This document shows, in pieces, positions 38,913 to 46,946 of a stretch of 64,000 nt of DNA (the first letter of the stretch is position 1; the number at the start of each line of letters is the position of its first letter). Source of the DNA: Winogradskyella ursingii (lineage in GTDB: Bacteria; Bacteroidota; Bacteroidia; Flavobacteriales; Flavobacteriaceae); NCBI RefSeq assembly GCF_013403975.1, contig NZ_JABFDH010000001.1:62001-126000 (forward strand), given 5' to 3'. A model generated the notes under the pieces. It did no database searches. It saw only the letters and a program-made list of their open reading frames with translations, and was not told where the DNA came from. The translations under genes were made by a program, and so were the position numbers.

Positions 38913-39962
38913 TTATAAATCCGGAAAATTAAACGCATCAATAAAATTACTTATAAGAATAGGTGTTGGGTAATTTTTAAGACTATCTATAGGTATTGCA
39001 GTCTCAGGTAAATGCTTAGTTTCTACAATCCAAAATTTAGTATAGAGATTTCTGTGCGATAATTTATGCAACACGTCTACCTCATTGTATAATGAATAGT
39101 CAAACTCTAAGCCTGATAAAGGTGTATTATTTAAATCTAATTGATGAAACTCAGTTGATTTTAAACTTTTTTCTGATTCAACCAAAGGAAATTGATAGAG
39201 GTTCTGCCAAATCCCTTTTTTGTTACGCTTTTCAAACATGATTCTGTTTTGAGAATCTATACAGACCAAAAAGTTATAATATTTTGTGGTTACTTTAGTC
39301 TTTTTTAACTTCACAGGAAGTACATCTACTTTCTTTTTTTGAAGTGCCATGCAACCCGTATTCAAAGGACAAACCGAACACCTAGGATTTTTTGGAGTGC
39401 ATTGCACCGCACCAAATTCCATAATCGCCTGATTGTATTCTCCAGGATTACTTTGGTCTATGAGTGTTGAAGCTAAATGTTTAAATTCTTTAATGCCTTT
39501 GGAAGAGTTTATAGGTGTATCAATCCCAAAATAACGTGATAATACTCTATATACGTTGCCATCTACAACGGCTTCGACCTTGTTAAAAGCAAAGGAAGCG
39601 ATGGCACTAGCCGTATAATCTCCCACACCTTTTAATTTTATTAGGTCTTTATAGTTGTCAGGAAAAACACCATTAAGATCAGAAGCTACGTGTTTTGCGG
39701 TTGTGTGCAAATTTCTAGCTCTAGAGTAATATCCAAGGCCTTGCCAAAGCTTTAAAACATCATGTTCAGTTGCATTTGCCAAGTCAAAAACCGTCGGGAA
39801 TTTCTTCACAAAAGCGTTATAATAAGGTAATCCTTGTTTTACTTGGGTTTGCTGTAAAATAATTTCTGAGAGATAGATATAATAAGGATTCATGGTGTTA
39901 CGCCAAGGAAGTTCTCGCTTATTATTTGAGTACCAGATAATTAGTTCTTGGGTAATCTTCAT
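38913..39962 (-). CDS. mutY: Adenine DNA glycosylase
   Basis: Removes adenine mispaired with 8-oxoguanine. The ATG at 39962 (MKITQELIIWYSNNKRELPWR) gives 349 residues; an ATG at 39986 is possible but less likely. It has the helix-hairpin-helix LKGVGDYTASAIASFAF with catalytic Asp in VVDGNVYRVLSR, the 4Fe-4S cysteines with spacing C-x6-C-x2-C-x5-C (CTPKNPRCSVCPLNTGC), and a C-terminal NUDIX-like 8-oxoG-recognition domain. First gene of the mutY-ssb-gldE-gldD run, divergent from HU. Confidence 0.97.
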   Translation of the reverse strand: MKITQELIIWYSNNKRELPWRNTMNPYYIYLSEIILQQTQVKQGLPYYNAFVKKFPTVFDLANATEHDVLKLWQGLGYYSRARNLHTTAKHVASDLNGVFPDNYKDLIKLKGVGDYTASAIASFAFNKVEAVVDGNVYRVLSRYFGIDTPINSSKGIKEFKHLASTLIDQSNPGEYNQAIMEFGAVQCTPKNPRCSVCPLNTGCMALQKKKVDVLPVKLKKTKVTTKYYNFLVCIDSQNRIMFEKRNKKGIWQNLYQFPLVESEKSLKSTEFHQLDLNNTPLSGLEFDYSLYNEVDVLHKLSHRNLYTKFWIVETKHLPETAIPIDSLKNYPTPILISNFIDAFNFPDL

Positions 39963-40025
39963 GTAATCATTTTGGATAATGGACAAAATTAAACGTTTAT
40001 CACGTTAAATTTTAATTAATTACGC

Positions 40026-40057
40026 TTGAAATATTGAATTTAAATTGCCTATATTTG
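40026..40057 (+). promoter_or_regulatory. Promoter of the HU gene
   Basis: TTG at 40026-40028, 21 bases, then TATATTTG at 40050-40057, a good TAnnTTTG match. The HU ATG is at 40097, giving a leader of roughly 35 bases. Confidence 0.6.
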
Positions 40058-40096
40058 CATCCCTTAGAATTTATAGTAACCCTAAAATTAATAACT

Positions 40097-40387
40097 ATGA
40101 CAAAAGCTGATTTAGTAGCTAAAATATCTGACAAGTTAGGTATAGAGAAAGGTGATGTACAAGCTACAGTTGAAACCTTTATGGAAGAAGTAAAAACTTC
40201 ATTAGAGAGTGGAGATAACGTGTATTTAAGAGGTTTTGGAAGTTTTATAATTAAAACAAGAGCTGAAAAGACAGGTCGTAATATTTCGAAGAATACAACA
40301 ATTAAGATTCCAGCTCACAACATACCAGCATTTAAGCCTGCAAAAGTATTTTTAGAAGGCGTAAAAACGAATGTTGAAGTCAACTAA
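40097..40387 (+). CDS. HU/IHF-family DNA-binding protein
   Basis: 96 residues from the ATG at 40097 (MTKADLVAKISDKLGIEKGD), a 21-codon extension upstream being unlikely. The DNA-bending arm contains GFGSFIIKTRAEKTGRN and IPAHNIPAFKPAK. A dimeric, sequence-tolerant nucleoid protein that bends and compacts DNA. Divergent from mutY and followed by a tiny basic gene. Confidence 0.95.
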   Translation: MTKADLVAKISDKLGIEKGDVQATVETFMEEVKTSLESGDNVYLRGFGSFIIKTRAEKTGRNISKNTTIKIPAHNIPAFKPAKVFLEGVKTNVEVN

Positions 40388-40433
40388 ACTAGACGCATTT
40401 AAACAAAATATTAATTAAAAAGCATTATTTATT

Positions 40434-40523
40434 ATGCCAAGTGGTAAAAAAAGAAAAAGACACAAGGTAGCGACGCATAAGCGTAAGAAACGTAGACGCG
40501 CTAATCGTCACAAAAAGAAATAA
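40434..40523 (+). CDS. 29-residue extremely basic protein
   Basis: ATG at 40434, TAA at 40521-40523. Of 29 residues about 18 are Lys or Arg, with several His (begins MPSGKKRKRHKVATHKRKK and ends NRHKKK). No hydrophobic core, so it must be structured by binding nucleic acid. It lies between HU and the RNase E/G gene, followed by its own terminator, and I recall near-identical short proteins at this place in other Bacteroidota. Likely a small ribosomal or rRNA-binding protein; a specific name cannot be given from sequence. Confidence 0.8.
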   Translation: MPSGKKRKRHKVATHKRKKRRRANRHKKK

Positions 40524-40528
40524 ATTGT

Positions 40529-40555
40529 AAAAAGTAGTTTTATAGCTACTTTTTT
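40529..40555 (+). terminator. Rho-independent terminator after the 29-residue gene
   Basis: Arms AAAAAGTAG and CTACTTTTT around a short AT-rich loop, ending in a T run; it starts six bases after the stop codon. It separates the HU/small-gene transcript from the RNase E/G gene. Confidence 0.75.
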
Positions 40556-40710
40556 CAGTTTTAGAACGCCCTGATTCTTAATGTTTAAGCTAAAATATTA
40601 TAGTTAATACTTTTAGTGACTACAAAAAGATTAAATAAGTTCTTAAAAGAAACGTTCTTTGATATAGAATTTAGAAAGCATTTAATAGAGTGTTTCTAAA
40701 TTTGTTGGAT

Positions 40711-40728
40711 TCCCGATAGCGATCGGGA
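40711..40728. repeat. Short REP-like palindrome in the rng leader
   Basis: TCCCGAT and ATCGGGA arms around AGCG. The TCCCGATAGC..ATCGGGA palindrome resembles a short repeat I recall as dispersed in Flavobacteriaceae. It lies 65 bases before the RNase E/G start, in the presumed leader. Confidence 0.55.
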
Positions 40729-40792
40729 CCTGTGTCAAAAAATTTAGTAAAATCCATCTATCTCAATTAAGAGTTAGATATAAATTAACATT

Positions 40793-42337
40793 ATGAACAA
40801 GGAATTAATCGTAAGATCGAGTTCAGATATTGTTGATTTTGCCTTATTAAAAGATGGAAAACTTATTGAATTACACAAAGACGAAGAGGATAACAACTTT
40901 GCGGTTGGTGATATATTTATTGCCAAAATCCGTAAGGTTATGCCTGGTCTAAACGCTGCGTTTGTTAACGTAGGGTACGAGAAAGATGGTTTTTTACACT
41001 ATCATGATCTTGGGCCGCAATTGCCTTCGCTTTTAAAATTCATTAAGCGTGTAAGCACAGGAAAATTAAGAGATTATACTCTCAAAGACTTTCCGATGGA
41101 AAAGGATTTGGATAAACATGGCAAGATTGCAAACGCCATCAAATCCAATCAATCCATTTTGGTACAAGTAGTAAAGGAGCCAATTTCAACAAAGGGACCT
41201 CGCATTAGTTCAGAATTGTCTATTGCAGGGAGATACATCGTCTTAGTCCCTTTTTCTAATCGTATTTCAATTTCACAGAAAATTGAATCTCAAGAAGAAA
41301 AAGACCGATTAAAGAGACTCGTAAAAAGTATCACACCCAAAGGATTTGGCGTTATTATTCGTACCGTAGCAGAAGGCAAAAAAGTTGCCGAGCTAGATAA
41401 TGATTTGCAGAATTTGCTGAGTAGATGGACAGCAATGTGTAAAAAGCTATACAAGGCACATCACCCTACCAAGGTTTTGGGCGAAATGAATAAAGCTTCC
41501 TCAATTTTAAGGGATATTTTTAACGATTCGTTCACAGGTATTGTCGTAGATGATGAAGCTTTGTACGTAGAAATAAAAGATTACGTGCAACAGATTGCAC
41601 CGAAAAAAGAATCTATAGTTAAGTTCTACAAGAATGGTGTACCAGTTTTTGAAAAATTTGGCATAGAGCGCCAAATTAAAACATCATTCGGTCGTACCGT
41701 CTCAATGGCTCGTGGAGCCTATTTGGTTATTGAACATACAGAAGCAATGCATGTTGTGGATGTAAACAGTGGTAACCGCTCTAATAAAGAGAAAAATCAA
41801 GAAGATACGGCTTTGGAAGTTAACTTAATCTCAGCCACAGAAATTGCCAGACAATTACGTTTACGTGATATGGGTGGTATTATTGTTATCGATTTTATCG
41901 ATATGAACAGGGCAGAGAATAGAAGAAAATTGTTTAATCATCTTAGGGATGAGATGAAAGATGATAAAGCCAAACACAAAATATTACCGCCGAGTAAGTT
42001 TGGATTAGTACAAATAACCAGACAGCGCGTTAGGCCAGAGCGTAACATTAAAACTAAGGAGGAAAATCCCGACTTAGTAGGAGGAGCAGAAATCGAAGCA
42101 CCAATTAAAGTGGTAGCTCGTATTAAGCAAGACCTCGAAACGCTTTTAAAGAAAGACTATAAAAAGATTACATTAAATGCACATCCTTTTATAGCAGCCT
42201 TTTTAACCAAAGGGTATCCATCCATCCGTACAAAGTGGTTCTTTGAACACAAAAAATGGGTAAAAGTTTTACCCAGAGATGCTTACACTTATCTTGAATA
42301 TCATTTTTTAGACAAAGATGGTAACAAAATCAAATAA
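40793..42337 (+). CDS. rng: Ribonuclease E/G
   Basis: 514 residues, an RNase G-size endoribonuclease for rRNA maturation and mRNA decay. It has an N-terminal S1 domain (GDIFIAKIRKVMPGLNAAFVNVG), the 5'-sensor region, and the DNase I-like catalytic part with VDVNSGN and IIVIDFIDM carrying the metal-binding Asp residues. The zinc-link and C-terminal small domain follow (QRVRPERN). The preceding palindrome at 40711-40728 may fold in its leader. Confidence 0.95.
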   Translation: MNKELIVRSSSDIVDFALLKDGKLIELHKDEEDNNFAVGDIFIAKIRKVMPGLNAAFVNVGYEKDGFLHYHDLGPQLPSLLKFIKRVSTGKLRDYTLKDFPMEKDLDKHGKIANAIKSNQSILVQVVKEPISTKGPRISSELSIAGRYIVLVPFSNRISISQKIESQEEKDRLKRLVKSITPKGFGVIIRTVAEGKKVAELDNDLQNLLSRWTAMCKKLYKAHHPTKVLGEMNKASSILRDIFNDSFTGIVVDDEALYVEIKDYVQQIAPKKESIVKFYKNGVPVFEKFGIERQIKTSFGRTVSMARGAYLVIEHTEAMHVVDVNSGNRSNKEKNQEDTALEVNLISATEIARQLRLRDMGGIIVIDFIDMNRAENRRKLFNHLRDEMKDDKAKHKILPPSKFGLVQITRQRVRPERNIKTKEENPDLVGGAEIEAPIKVVARIKQDLETLLKKDYKKITLNAHPFIAAFLTKGYPSIRTKWFFEHKKWVKVLPRDAYTYLEYHFLDKDGNKIK

Positions 42338-42345
42338 TATCTATT

Positions 42346-42382
42346 AAAAAAAGCCCTTCAGAATTTCTGAAGGGCTTTTTTG
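42346..42382. terminator. Bidirectional terminator
   Basis: Arms AAAAAAGCCCTTCAGA and TCTGAAGGGCTTTTTT around ATT, with flanking A and T runs. Serves the RNase E/G gene and, on the minus strand, the end of the four-gene operon at 42451-45487. Confidence 0.92.
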
Positions 42383-42450
42383 GTTTAGATAATGCATTGA
42401 TTAAAATCAAGCGCTAACTAAGGGTAATTTCTTCCTTGCATAATATCTAA

Positions 42451-43044
42451 TTAGCTTTTCTTTCTAAGTAATGTTTTAAGTTCTTCTTGATAGAGGATTA
42501 ATTGTAAAGCTAAAACCATGGTAGTTTGCCAAAAAGCAAATAAATAAGTCTCTTCAATCATTGATTTAGTTAACCTTAAAGTTAGTAATATTAAAATTGA
42601 AATTGTAGCTGTAATTTTAAAGTATCTATTGGTTTTAACTTTGAAAAGTAATTTATAAGAATAAAACATTAATAAAGGTGAAAGAATTGCAATTGAAATT
42701 ATATTTGAAGATTCTTTAATTACCATTGAATTAATATAATTTGAATTAAAATCTGTTGGTATTTTTTCTATAAAATAAATTATAACACCAACAATAAATA
42801 ATGATAAAAACAAAACAATAAATGATAAACTAACTGAACTTATAAGGTTTATAATGATGCTATATCTTATCTTTTTTAAGTTAAAAAGTGTAATCACAAC
42901 ACCGAATGATGAAATAGTAAAATACAAAGAATTGTATTTAAAAATTTCTAGTTTTTGGAATAACAAAACTAGAGTAAAACATACAAGCACTGGTAAGATG
43001 ACTTTAGAAATAAGGACAGATTTATTCATTATGGATGCTCTCAT
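42451..43044 (-). CDS. Hypothetical multi-pass membrane protein
   Basis: 197 residues (or 192 if the start is the ATG at 43029) with about five or six hydrophobic segments separated by short basic loops (KNRYFKITATIS, LRLTKSMIE). No family recognised. It is the last gene of a minus-strand operon, 12 bases after the preceding ORF. As the terminal small membrane protein behind a large exported protein it could be an immunity protein, but that is inference from position only. AT-rich compared with neighbours. Confidence 0.6.
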   Translation of the reverse strand: MRASIMNKSVLISKVILPVLVCFTLVLLFQKLEIFKYNSLYFTISSFGVVITLFNLKKIRYSIIINLISSVSLSFIVLFLSLFIVGVIIYFIEKIPTDFNSNYINSMVIKESSNIISIAILSPLLMFYSYKLLFKVKTNRYFKITATISILILLTLRLTKSMIEETYLFAFWQTTMVLALQLILYQEELKTLLRKKS

Positions 43045-43056
43045 AGAATTCGATTA

Positions 43057-43290
43057 TTAATCACAATTTATTTCACTTATGGTATCATTACTAGTAAGCA
43101 ATTCTTCAATTTTTTCTTTATCTACTCGAATAGCTGTTTTTGAAATAATTGTGGCTTGACCAACATTAATTAACCCATTGAGCGGATTCTCCCTGCATAT
43201 TTTCCCATGCTGCTTTTGCAACATTATGAAGAGTGTCCTGCCACCATGAATCATTTGATCTTTGAACAATTCAATGACTCTAACATACAT
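43057..43290 (-). CDS. Hypothetical 77-residue protein
   Basis: Soluble, no signal peptide or membrane segment, two cysteines (Cys52-type segment GKICRENPLNG and the C-terminal NCD). No family recognised. It is 21 bases after the preceding ORF and 12 before the next, which supports translation. It might be a fragment of a larger protein, for example an orphan toxin tip or a remnant immunity gene, but nothing in the sequence proves either. Confidence 0.5.
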   Translation of the reverse strand: MYVRVIELFKDQMIHGGRTLFIMLQKQHGKICRENPLNGLINVGQATIISKTAIRVDKEKIEELLTSNDTISEINCD

Positions 43291-43311
43291 AGGTAGTTTG
43301 GATTTTGATAA

Positions 43312-43593
43312 CTATAACCAATAATTTCTTACCATATGATAAATCAGTATTCCTAATATAATCACAATAATTCTTTCTAAAATTTGTTTGTACCGATTTA
43401 TCTTGATGTCCCTTATAAATAAATAAATGAATAAAATAATCACTACTAGTAATAGGATAAGAAAGATATATCCTAAAATACTCGGCGTATATACAGACAT
43501 AACATATCTTTTAGGCAGACAAGATATTACTAAGCTTAAAAAGGATAGTGAATAAAACAAAAAACTGAGTCTTTTACCGTTATTTGATTTCAT
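43312..43593 (-). CDS. Hypothetical small membrane protein
   Basis: 93 residues with three hydrophobic stretches (FLFYSLSFLSLVISCL, ILGYIFLILLLVVIILFIYLF, IIVIILGILIY), so probably three membrane spans with a basic loop (RDIKINRYKQ). It starts 11 bases after the large lipoprotein gene. This immediate downstream position and its size are what one expects of a membrane immunity protein; function otherwise unknown. Confidence 0.6.
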   Translation of the reverse strand: MKSNNGKRLSFLFYSLSFLSLVISCLPKRYVMSVYTPSILGYIFLILLLVVIILFIYLFIRDIKINRYKQILERIIVIILGILIYHMVRNYWL

Positions 43594-43604
43594 AATTTTC
43601 TAAC

Positions 43605-45458
43605 TTAATCGTTACAACCTAATTCACTAATAGGTAGTTCACCCATTAAAACCTGCTGTACTTTATCCCAATCTGGCCTATTCTTCGTGGCTTCAATAAT
43701 AGTAGAATCACCATCATTAATATCAACAAACTGGTTTATTTTTGACTGAAAACTTTCCCATAGTTCATCTGAGCCATCGAAGGCATTTGATATTTCTTCA
43801 TCTCCGAAAATCCAATCAATTAAATATGAACCATTTTCTACAGTATTAGAGTCAAATCTATCTACACCTCTAACAAAAAAACTAAATGAACCATCTAGGT
43901 TTAGCTCATATCCAAATTGCCTTGTGCCACTTACGGGATGGTTACCAGCATAAGGTGCGTTCATCGTCATAAAATACCAATAGCTGTTTGTGTATTCCGT
44001 ACAGACAACAACACCTTCATCAATAGGTATATCTATATAGATAATACTGCCCAAAGGATTATTGGAGTTCCAAAGGTCAGTTTCCGTTTGGCACATAGAG
44101 GGTATCTCACAATACGGGTCAAAAGTTGTGTCTTCAACGAAATTATTAAAATTTCTACGTATATAATCTAAAAGTCCATCTGCAGTAAATTGGCTGTTTG
44201 TATCCGGATTGTTTGGAAGCGTTGTAATATTTACTGAAAAGTAGTCGAGATTAACCATGGTTCCATTTGCTTCGTCCAAGGGTTGAATCTCAAAATTATT
44301 TGCCCATGAGCTTGGTAGGTTTTCTATTTTATCCAAAACACTCTGAGGTGCAGTGTGCTGAGCCAATGTTTGCCAATTTTCTATTTGTAAACAGTCTATT
44401 TCAAGTAATAGAAATGGATTTGCTTCGAGTTGATTCATTAATTCTACTTCTAAAATCTCAAGCAACTCATCAATAACAGATTGTTGAGCTTCTACACTAC
44501 AATTATTTTGTCTTACAAGAAAACTTTTAAATACTCTCCACTCGTCAGGAGTAAGAATTTCTCCTAAAGCTTCAAAGACCTCATGATCTAACATCGTTGA
44601 GTTGTTATCACCTAGAATGCCCACATCATTAAGACAATCTGCAATTTCTTGCCATTCTGGAGCAGGATCTTCCATTGGCGTAGCATCTGTTGTTTCATCG
44701 GTATTGTTATTGGTTGTATTGCCTCCTGTACCGCCGCCGCCATTATTGTTGGAATTATTGTTGTTAGTAGAGTTATCTCCTGGTCCAGCTCCATCTCCGC
44801 AGCTAAGGTCCTCTTCATAAATCCAAATAAATGTATCATTGCATCTAATTGTTCTTGGTGGATCGCAAGTAGATGGTGCTGTAGTGCAGTCACATTGTTG
44901 GCCATACGAATGGCTATTACCTGTGCATAACTCGTTATAAACGCATGTTTCTCCTTCAATAACGTCTACAAGTTTTGGAGTACAACCGGTAGTTCTGCCG
45001 AGTATTAAATTATTATCCTGAATAACCTGTATATCGAGAACCATAGTGTCAAAAATCTTATACCCATCTGTATCAAGCGTGTAATGGTAGCCCAATAGGT
45101 ATTGCTCATAGCTGCCGTCATCAAAAGCTTTATAAGTATAATTCTCTAAAATATTAGGTAGAACGGAATCTCTAAAGGCGAAGAACGTATAGGTCGTATA
45201 GCCATCATTTTCGATAATCTGTACCTTACTATCATCTATGGAAAAACCATAAGTATTTGAGGTAATGGTGTCTCTACTTTTTAGACCATTATTTCTAATG
45301 GGAGCAATCCTTTCTGCAATTTCACCGTTGTCTACTTCAAAATGGCTCCAGGGTACAACTCTAATATTTTTGTTGTCTGGAAGATTATTTTCTTTTTGGT
45401 CTTCAATAAGTGGTATGTCTTTCTCACAAGAGACATAAGCGGTTAGCAACCTAAACAT
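43605..45458 (-). CDS. Large lipoprotein with low-complexity linker and conserved C-terminal module (toxin-like architecture)
   Basis: The open frame from the ATG at 45458 gives 617 residues and begins FRLLTAYVSCEKD, i.e. the tail of a lipoprotein signal with lipobox Cys11. The rest of the signal peptide is in another frame (see 45446-45487). Residues about 1-155 form an N-terminal domain, 159-220 a cysteine-rich stretch, 224-265 an Asn/Gly/Thr linker, and 266-617 a C-terminal module (DCLQIENWQTLAQHTAPQS, LDYFSVNITTLP, HPVSGTRQFGYEL, FFVRGVDRF). I recall the same C-terminal pattern in other Bacteroidota surface proteins but no assigned activity. Domain-linker-module order with small ORFs behind resembles polymorphic toxins. 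Function is not established. Confidence 0.7.
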   Translation of the reverse strand: MFRLLTAYVSCEKDIPLIEDQKENNLPDNKNIRVVPWSHFEVDNGEIAERIAPIRNNGLKSRDTITSNTYGFSIDDSKVQIIENDGYTTYTFFAFRDSVLPNILENYTYKAFDDGSYEQYLLGYHYTLDTDGYKIFDTMVLDIQVIQDNNLILGRTTGCTPKLVDVIEGETCVYNELCTGNSHSYGQQCDCTTAPSTCDPPRTIRCNDTFIWIYEEDLSCGDGAGPGDNSTNNNNSNNNGGGGTGGNTTNNNTDETTDATPMEDPAPEWQEIADCLNDVGILGDNNSTMLDHEVFEALGEILTPDEWRVFKSFLVRQNNCSVEAQQSVIDELLEILEVELMNQLEANPFLLLEIDCLQIENWQTLAQHTAPQSVLDKIENLPSSWANNFEIQPLDEANGTMVNLDYFSVNITTLPNNPDTNSQFTADGLLDYIRRNFNNFVEDTTFDPYCEIPSMCQTETDLWNSNNPLGSIIYIDIPIDEGVVVCTEYTNSYWYFMTMNAPYAGNHPVSGTRQFGYELNLDGSFSFFVRGVDRFDSNTVENGSYLIDWIFGDEEISNAFDGSDELWESFQSKINQFVDINDGDSTIIEATKNRPDWDKVQQVLMGELPISELGCND

Positions 45459-45487
45459 AGGATTGCAGATAATAAACGGTTTTTCAT
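45446..45487 (-). other. Frameshifted start of the large lipoprotein gene
   Basis: An ATG at 45485-45487 opens MKNRLLSAILCLGC then stops. Adding one base near 45447-45451 joins it to the main frame and yields a perfect lipoprotein signal (MKNRLLSAILCLG then LLTAYVSC). So the gene has lost one base (a T in a GGTTT-like context), or the sequence has an error there, or translation starts at the internal ATG with a too-short signal peptide. Confidence 0.75.
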
Positions 45488-45708
45488 GTATATATTGATT
45501 AATTGATTACGTATTAATCGTTATAAAATTAGGGTCTTAGGAGGGAGCTTTTATTAGGATTAGTTAAAGTTATTTATAATTTGTAAACCATTAAAATGAA
45601 GGGTTGTTAAAATTTGGGGCAAACGGATGGTTTAATTACGGTTTTTCCGTAACTCATATAAACTTATTGTTAAGTGATTTTTCATTTACATGCAAATCAA
45701 GAACATAA

Positions 45709-46746
45709 CTAAGAAGCAGGATTAGGAATGTCCGCATGTACCGCGTTTATAGCTTTCACCACTTCATCGGATAAAGTAATATCAATACTATTAATATTTT
45801 CTTCTAATTGTTTCAAATTAGTAGCTCCAATAATATTACTCGTTAAAAAAGGTCGTTCGTTTACAAAAGCCAGAGACATTTGTGCTAAGGTCATACCATG
45901 ATCCTCAGCAATTTTTAGATAACGTTTTGTGGCTTCGGTACACGACTTACTGCTATAGCGTTTAAATCTTGGGAACAATTTTAAACGCGCATTGCTCGCA
46001 GCATTTCCTTTAAGATATTTGCCAGACAAAACGCCAAACGCCATAGGTGAGTATGCCAATAACCCGATATGTTCTCGGTGTGCAACTTCGGCTAAATCAC
46101 TTTCAAATCCTCTGCATAATAAAGAATAGGCATTCTGTATGGTAATCATTCTGGGAAGTTCATTGCTTTTCGATTCTTGCAAATAGCGCATCGTTCCCCA
46201 GCCAGTTTCGTTAGAAATACCAACCTGTCTTATTTTTCCTGACTTTATGATTTCATTAAGATGGTGAAGAACCTCATTGAAGTTATCTTCCCATTCGTCA
46301 TTTGGATTGGGTTTATAGTCCCGAGTGTCAAACGTATTGGTATCACGTTCTGGCCAATGCAATTGGTATAAATCTATATAATCTGTTTTAAGTCTTTTTA
46401 GACTATTTTCAACAGCGTCATTAAGAGCTTCTTTGCTAAAACCATTGGTTCTGATGTGTGCTGTATAGTCGCCAGTACCTGCTATTTTAGAAGCTAAGAT
46501 TATTTTATCTCTGTTTCCTGTTTTTTCAAACCAATTTCCAATAATACGTTCGGTTTCAGCATACGTTTTTGCTTCTGCTGGTACTGGATATAATTCAGCT
46601 GTGTCAAAAAAATTAACCCCTTTATCCAATGCTAAATCCATCTGGGCAAAACCTTCTTCTTGAGTATTCTGGTTGCCCCAAGTCATTGTACCGAGGCATA
46701 TTTTACTTACTTTGATATCTGTATTGGGTAGGGTTGTATATTTCAT
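45709..46746 (-). CDS. Aldo/keto reductase (Tas-like)
   Basis: 345-residue NADPH-dependent reductase of the Tas/YajO type. The catalytic set is visible: Asp and Tyr in FDTAELYPVPAE, Lys in ILASKIAG and His in YQLHWPERD. The C-terminal cofactor segment includes IIGATNLKQLEENI. Physiological substrate unknown. It stands alone between the toxin-like operon and the palindrome cluster. Confidence 0.93.
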   Translation of the reverse strand: MKYTTLPNTDIKVSKICLGTMTWGNQNTQEEGFAQMDLALDKGVNFFDTAELYPVPAEAKTYAETERIIGNWFEKTGNRDKIILASKIAGTGDYTAHIRTNGFSKEALNDAVENSLKRLKTDYIDLYQLHWPERDTNTFDTRDYKPNPNDEWEDNFNEVLHHLNEIIKSGKIRQVGISNETGWGTMRYLQESKSNELPRMITIQNAYSLLCRGFESDLAEVAHREHIGLLAYSPMAFGVLSGKYLKGNAASNARLKLFPRFKRYSSKSCTEATKRYLKIAEDHGMTLAQMSLAFVNERPFLTSNIIGATNLKQLEENINSIDITLSDEVVKAINAVHADIPNPAS

Positions 46747-46751
46747 AACAT

Positions 46752-46769
46752 TTCCCGTGAAGGCGGGAA
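46752..46769. repeat. Short palindrome 1 of cluster
   Basis: TTCCCG and CGGGAA arms around TGAAGG, followed by TCTTTTT. It lies six bases upstream of the aldo/keto reductase start. It resembles TTCC(C/T)G-type dispersed palindromes and is related in sequence to the one at 46924-46943. Confidence 0.6.
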
Positions 46770-46797
46770 TCTTTTTAATGGTTAAACAATATAAGAT

Positions 46798-46826
46798 GAG
46801 ACATCTCGACTACGCTCGATGTGACA
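46798..46826. repeat. Short palindrome 2 of cluster
   Basis: ACATCTCGACTACGCTCGATGT, an imperfect palindrome with ACATC/GATGT and TCGA/TCGA pairing, followed by GACA. I recall the CTCGACTACGCTCGA core as a widely dispersed flavobacterial intergenic repeat. Confidence 0.6.
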
Positions 46827-46862
46827 GTCCAAATTACTTGAAGTAATAGAACAAAAATAACA

Positions 46863-46895
46863 AGACCTCACAGGTATTTATAACTTGTGAGGTCT
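46863..46895. repeat. Short palindrome 3 of cluster
   Basis: Arms AGACCTCAC (46863-46871) and GTGAGGTCT (46887-46895), with further imperfect pairing inside. It shares its AGACCT ends and 33-base size with the perfect palindrome at 15600-15632, suggesting the same element family. Confidence 0.7.
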
Positions 46896-46923
46896 AAATG
46901 TTTGTTAAGGTTTGATTTAAGAG

Positions 46924-46943
46924 ATTCCTGCGTTCGCAGGAAT
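46924..46943. repeat. Short palindrome 4 of cluster
   Basis: Perfect arms ATTCCTGCG and CGCAGGAAT around TT, ending three bases from the OmpA gene's stop codon. It could double as its transcription end, though no good T run follows on the minus strand. Confidence 0.7.
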
Positions 46944-46946
46944 TTG

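Noticed and set aside
43057..43290. Treating the 77-residue ORF as a definite antitoxin or immunity gene
   Set aside because: No recognisable motif; only tight spacing supports it as a gene, so its role is left open.
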